Assembly (NCBI GenBank): GCA_021770005.1
Contig: JAETRV010000003.1
Span: 62,001 to 126,000 of the forward strand
DNA: 64,000 nucleotides
Reading direction: 5' to 3'
Source of the DNA: Anaerotruncus sp.
GTDB taxonomy: Bacteria; Bacillota; Clostridia; Oscillospirales; Ruminococcaceae
The notes beneath the pieces are model-generated. The model saw nothing but the letters and a program-made list of their open reading frames with translations. It ran no database searches and had not been told where the DNA came from. Both the position numbers and the translations under genes were made by a program. Below are positions 63,083-64,000 of this stretch, one piece after another (the first letter of the stretch is position 1; every line of letters starts with the position of its first letter).

Positions 63083-64000
63083 CCCTGTTTCTCCTTTTCG
63101 CTGTTTTCTCGTCTATCCTCGTCGTTTGACGCCCTGGGCAGCGCCCGGGCGAGCCGGGTCAGCCCATCGGCCATTGCGCGCATCTCGTCCCGCAGCTTGA
63201 AGATGCAGGCGTTCTCTTCCGCAAAGCCCCGCACCACATCCTCAGCAAGCGCCTTGCAGGAGGGCGCGCCGCAGCTCCCGCAGTCCATCCCATACAGCCG
63301 TTCCTCAATCTCGTGCATCTGGCGCATCTTTTCCATTGCGGTCTTGAGGTTGGCGTCCAGCTCGAGCACCGGCTCATACTGGACCGCGAGGTCCCACTGG
63401 TAGGGGGAAAGGTCGTCGTCCGGCAGACGGTTGCAGGCAACCGGGCGGTATTTCCGGATCCGCTTGAGTTTGGCCCGCGCCACATAGGGGTTCTCGACGT
63501 TGAGCACCCCGCCCACACAGCCGCCTGCACAGGCGTTCAGCTCCACAAAGTCCAGATCATAAAACTTCTCGTCCTCAAGGTCCTCGAGCACACGGATCAC
63601 ATTTTCGATCCCGTCGGCAGCAAGATACCGCTCCCGCAGAGCAGCAGCCGCTTCCCCGCCGCTGCTCCCCCAGCCGATCCCCATCCGGCCCGCGCCCGAA
63701 AGCTCCCCCGCCGAAGCGGGGACATCCTTCATTAGGCTGATGAGGCGGGGATAAACCTCCCGGACCGCCAGCACGCCGTCCACGCTGCTCTTCTCGGTGC
63801 CCAGCGGCATCTTGACTGCGGTCACCTTGGCGGGACAGGGGCTGATGAAAAATGCGCCAATCTGTTCGGGGGGCAGGCCGGTCTTGGCAGCAGCCTCCCG
63901 TTTGGCAAGCCGCGCCGCCACCTCAATCGGGGCGTGCAGCGGCAGGATGTTGTCAAGCAGCTCGGGAAACCGCACCCGGATCAACCGCAGAACAGCCGGG
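63079..64000 (-). CDS. [FeFe]-hydrogenase-like iron-sulfur protein, 5' end outside the window
   Basis: At least 300 residues; the frame stays open to the right edge, where PAVLRLIRVRFPELLDN continues the hydrogenase-like fold, so the true start lies beyond 64000. Hydrogenase large-subunit C-terminal features are FFISPCPAKVTAVK and ELNACAGGCVGGVL. An extra iron-sulfur cluster segment is DCGSCGAPSCKALAEDVV. The charged tail (ASNDEDRRENSEKEKQG) follows. In Clostridia such proteins often accompany a DRTGG, PHP and NusG-II set, as here. The electron partner is unknown. Confidence 0.9.
   Translation of the reverse strand, partial: PAVLRLIRVRFPELLDNILPLHAPIEVAARLAKREAAAKTGLPPEQIGAFFISPCPAKVTAVKMPLGTEKSSVDGVLAVREVYPRLISLMKDVPASAGELSGAGRMGIGWGSSGGEAAAALRERYLAADGIENVIRVLEDLEDEKFYDLDFVELNACAGGCVGGVLNVENPYVARAKLKRIRKYRPVACNRLPDDDLSPYQWDLAVQYEPVLELDANLKTAMEKMRQMHEIEERLYGMDCGSCGAPSCKALAEDVVRGFAEENACIFKLRDEMRAMADGLTRLARALPRASNDEDRRENSEKEKQG

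Overview
The window looks like a chromosomal segment from a GC-rich, endospore-forming anaerobe of the class Clostridia, most likely Oscillospirales (the Ruminococcaceae/Oscillospiraceae group). The evidence is the Firmicutes-type gene order yicC-remA-gmk-rpoZ-coaBC-priA-def-fmt-rsmB-rlmN-prpC-prkC-rsgA-thiN, a YpeB spore-germination protein, an [FeFe]-hydrogenase-like iron-sulfur protein, and the NifU-like/GGGtGRT pair common in gut anaerobes. The genus cannot be fixed from the sequence alone. No rRNA, tRNA, CRISPR array or prophage was seen.

Layout. 0-7.5 kb: minus-strand housekeeping genes guaB, typA and secA, with a lone serine recombinase between typA and secA. 7.9-9.7 kb: a NifU-like scaffold gene plus a GGGtGRT gene with a textbook promoter and terminator. 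9.9-27.1 kb: the conserved yicC-to-thiN cluster for nucleotide, translation and cell-wall signalling functions. Here a YugP-type peptidase is inserted, rpe is missing, and galM is appended. 27.2-31.9 kb: minus-strand EamA transporter, GNAT acetyltransferase, phosphohexomutase and a membrane protein. 32.1-35.5 kb: MBL hydrolase, CdaR regulator and GntP permease, probably for a sugar acid. 35.6-36.6 kb: an AT-rich patch with a tiny complete transcription unit and a small membrane protein. 36.7-39.3 kb: cupin, AraC regulator and ypeB.

39.6-46.4 kb: cysteine desulfurase, thiI and a 1418-residue protein that joins CinA, a transmembrane segment, a class B sortase and a SpoIID domain. 46.4-53.9 kb: membrane protein, DegV, trmL, prfC, polysaccharide deacetylase, and a divergent MerR/MATE pair. 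54.0-55.9 kb: a BlaI-BlaR1-like pair followed by a tiny secreted protein. 56.2-60.5 kb: a DUF4317 gene, thrC and a PGM-like proposed homoserine kinase. 60.6-64 kb: an LCP-like protein, then a minus-strand operon of [FeFe]-hydrogenase-like protein (cut by the window edge), DRTGG, PHP and NusG-II.

Many intergenic gaps are filled by a mosaic of short GC-rich repeat modules, and two 169-bp copies of a MITE-like element with about 22-bp terminal inverted repeats are present in opposite orientation. The observations I rate most interesting are the CinA-sortase-SpoIID fusion, the BlaI/BlaR1/small secreted protein cassette, the NifU-like/GGGtGRT operon, the MITE family, and the 25-codon transcription unit at 35.7 kb.
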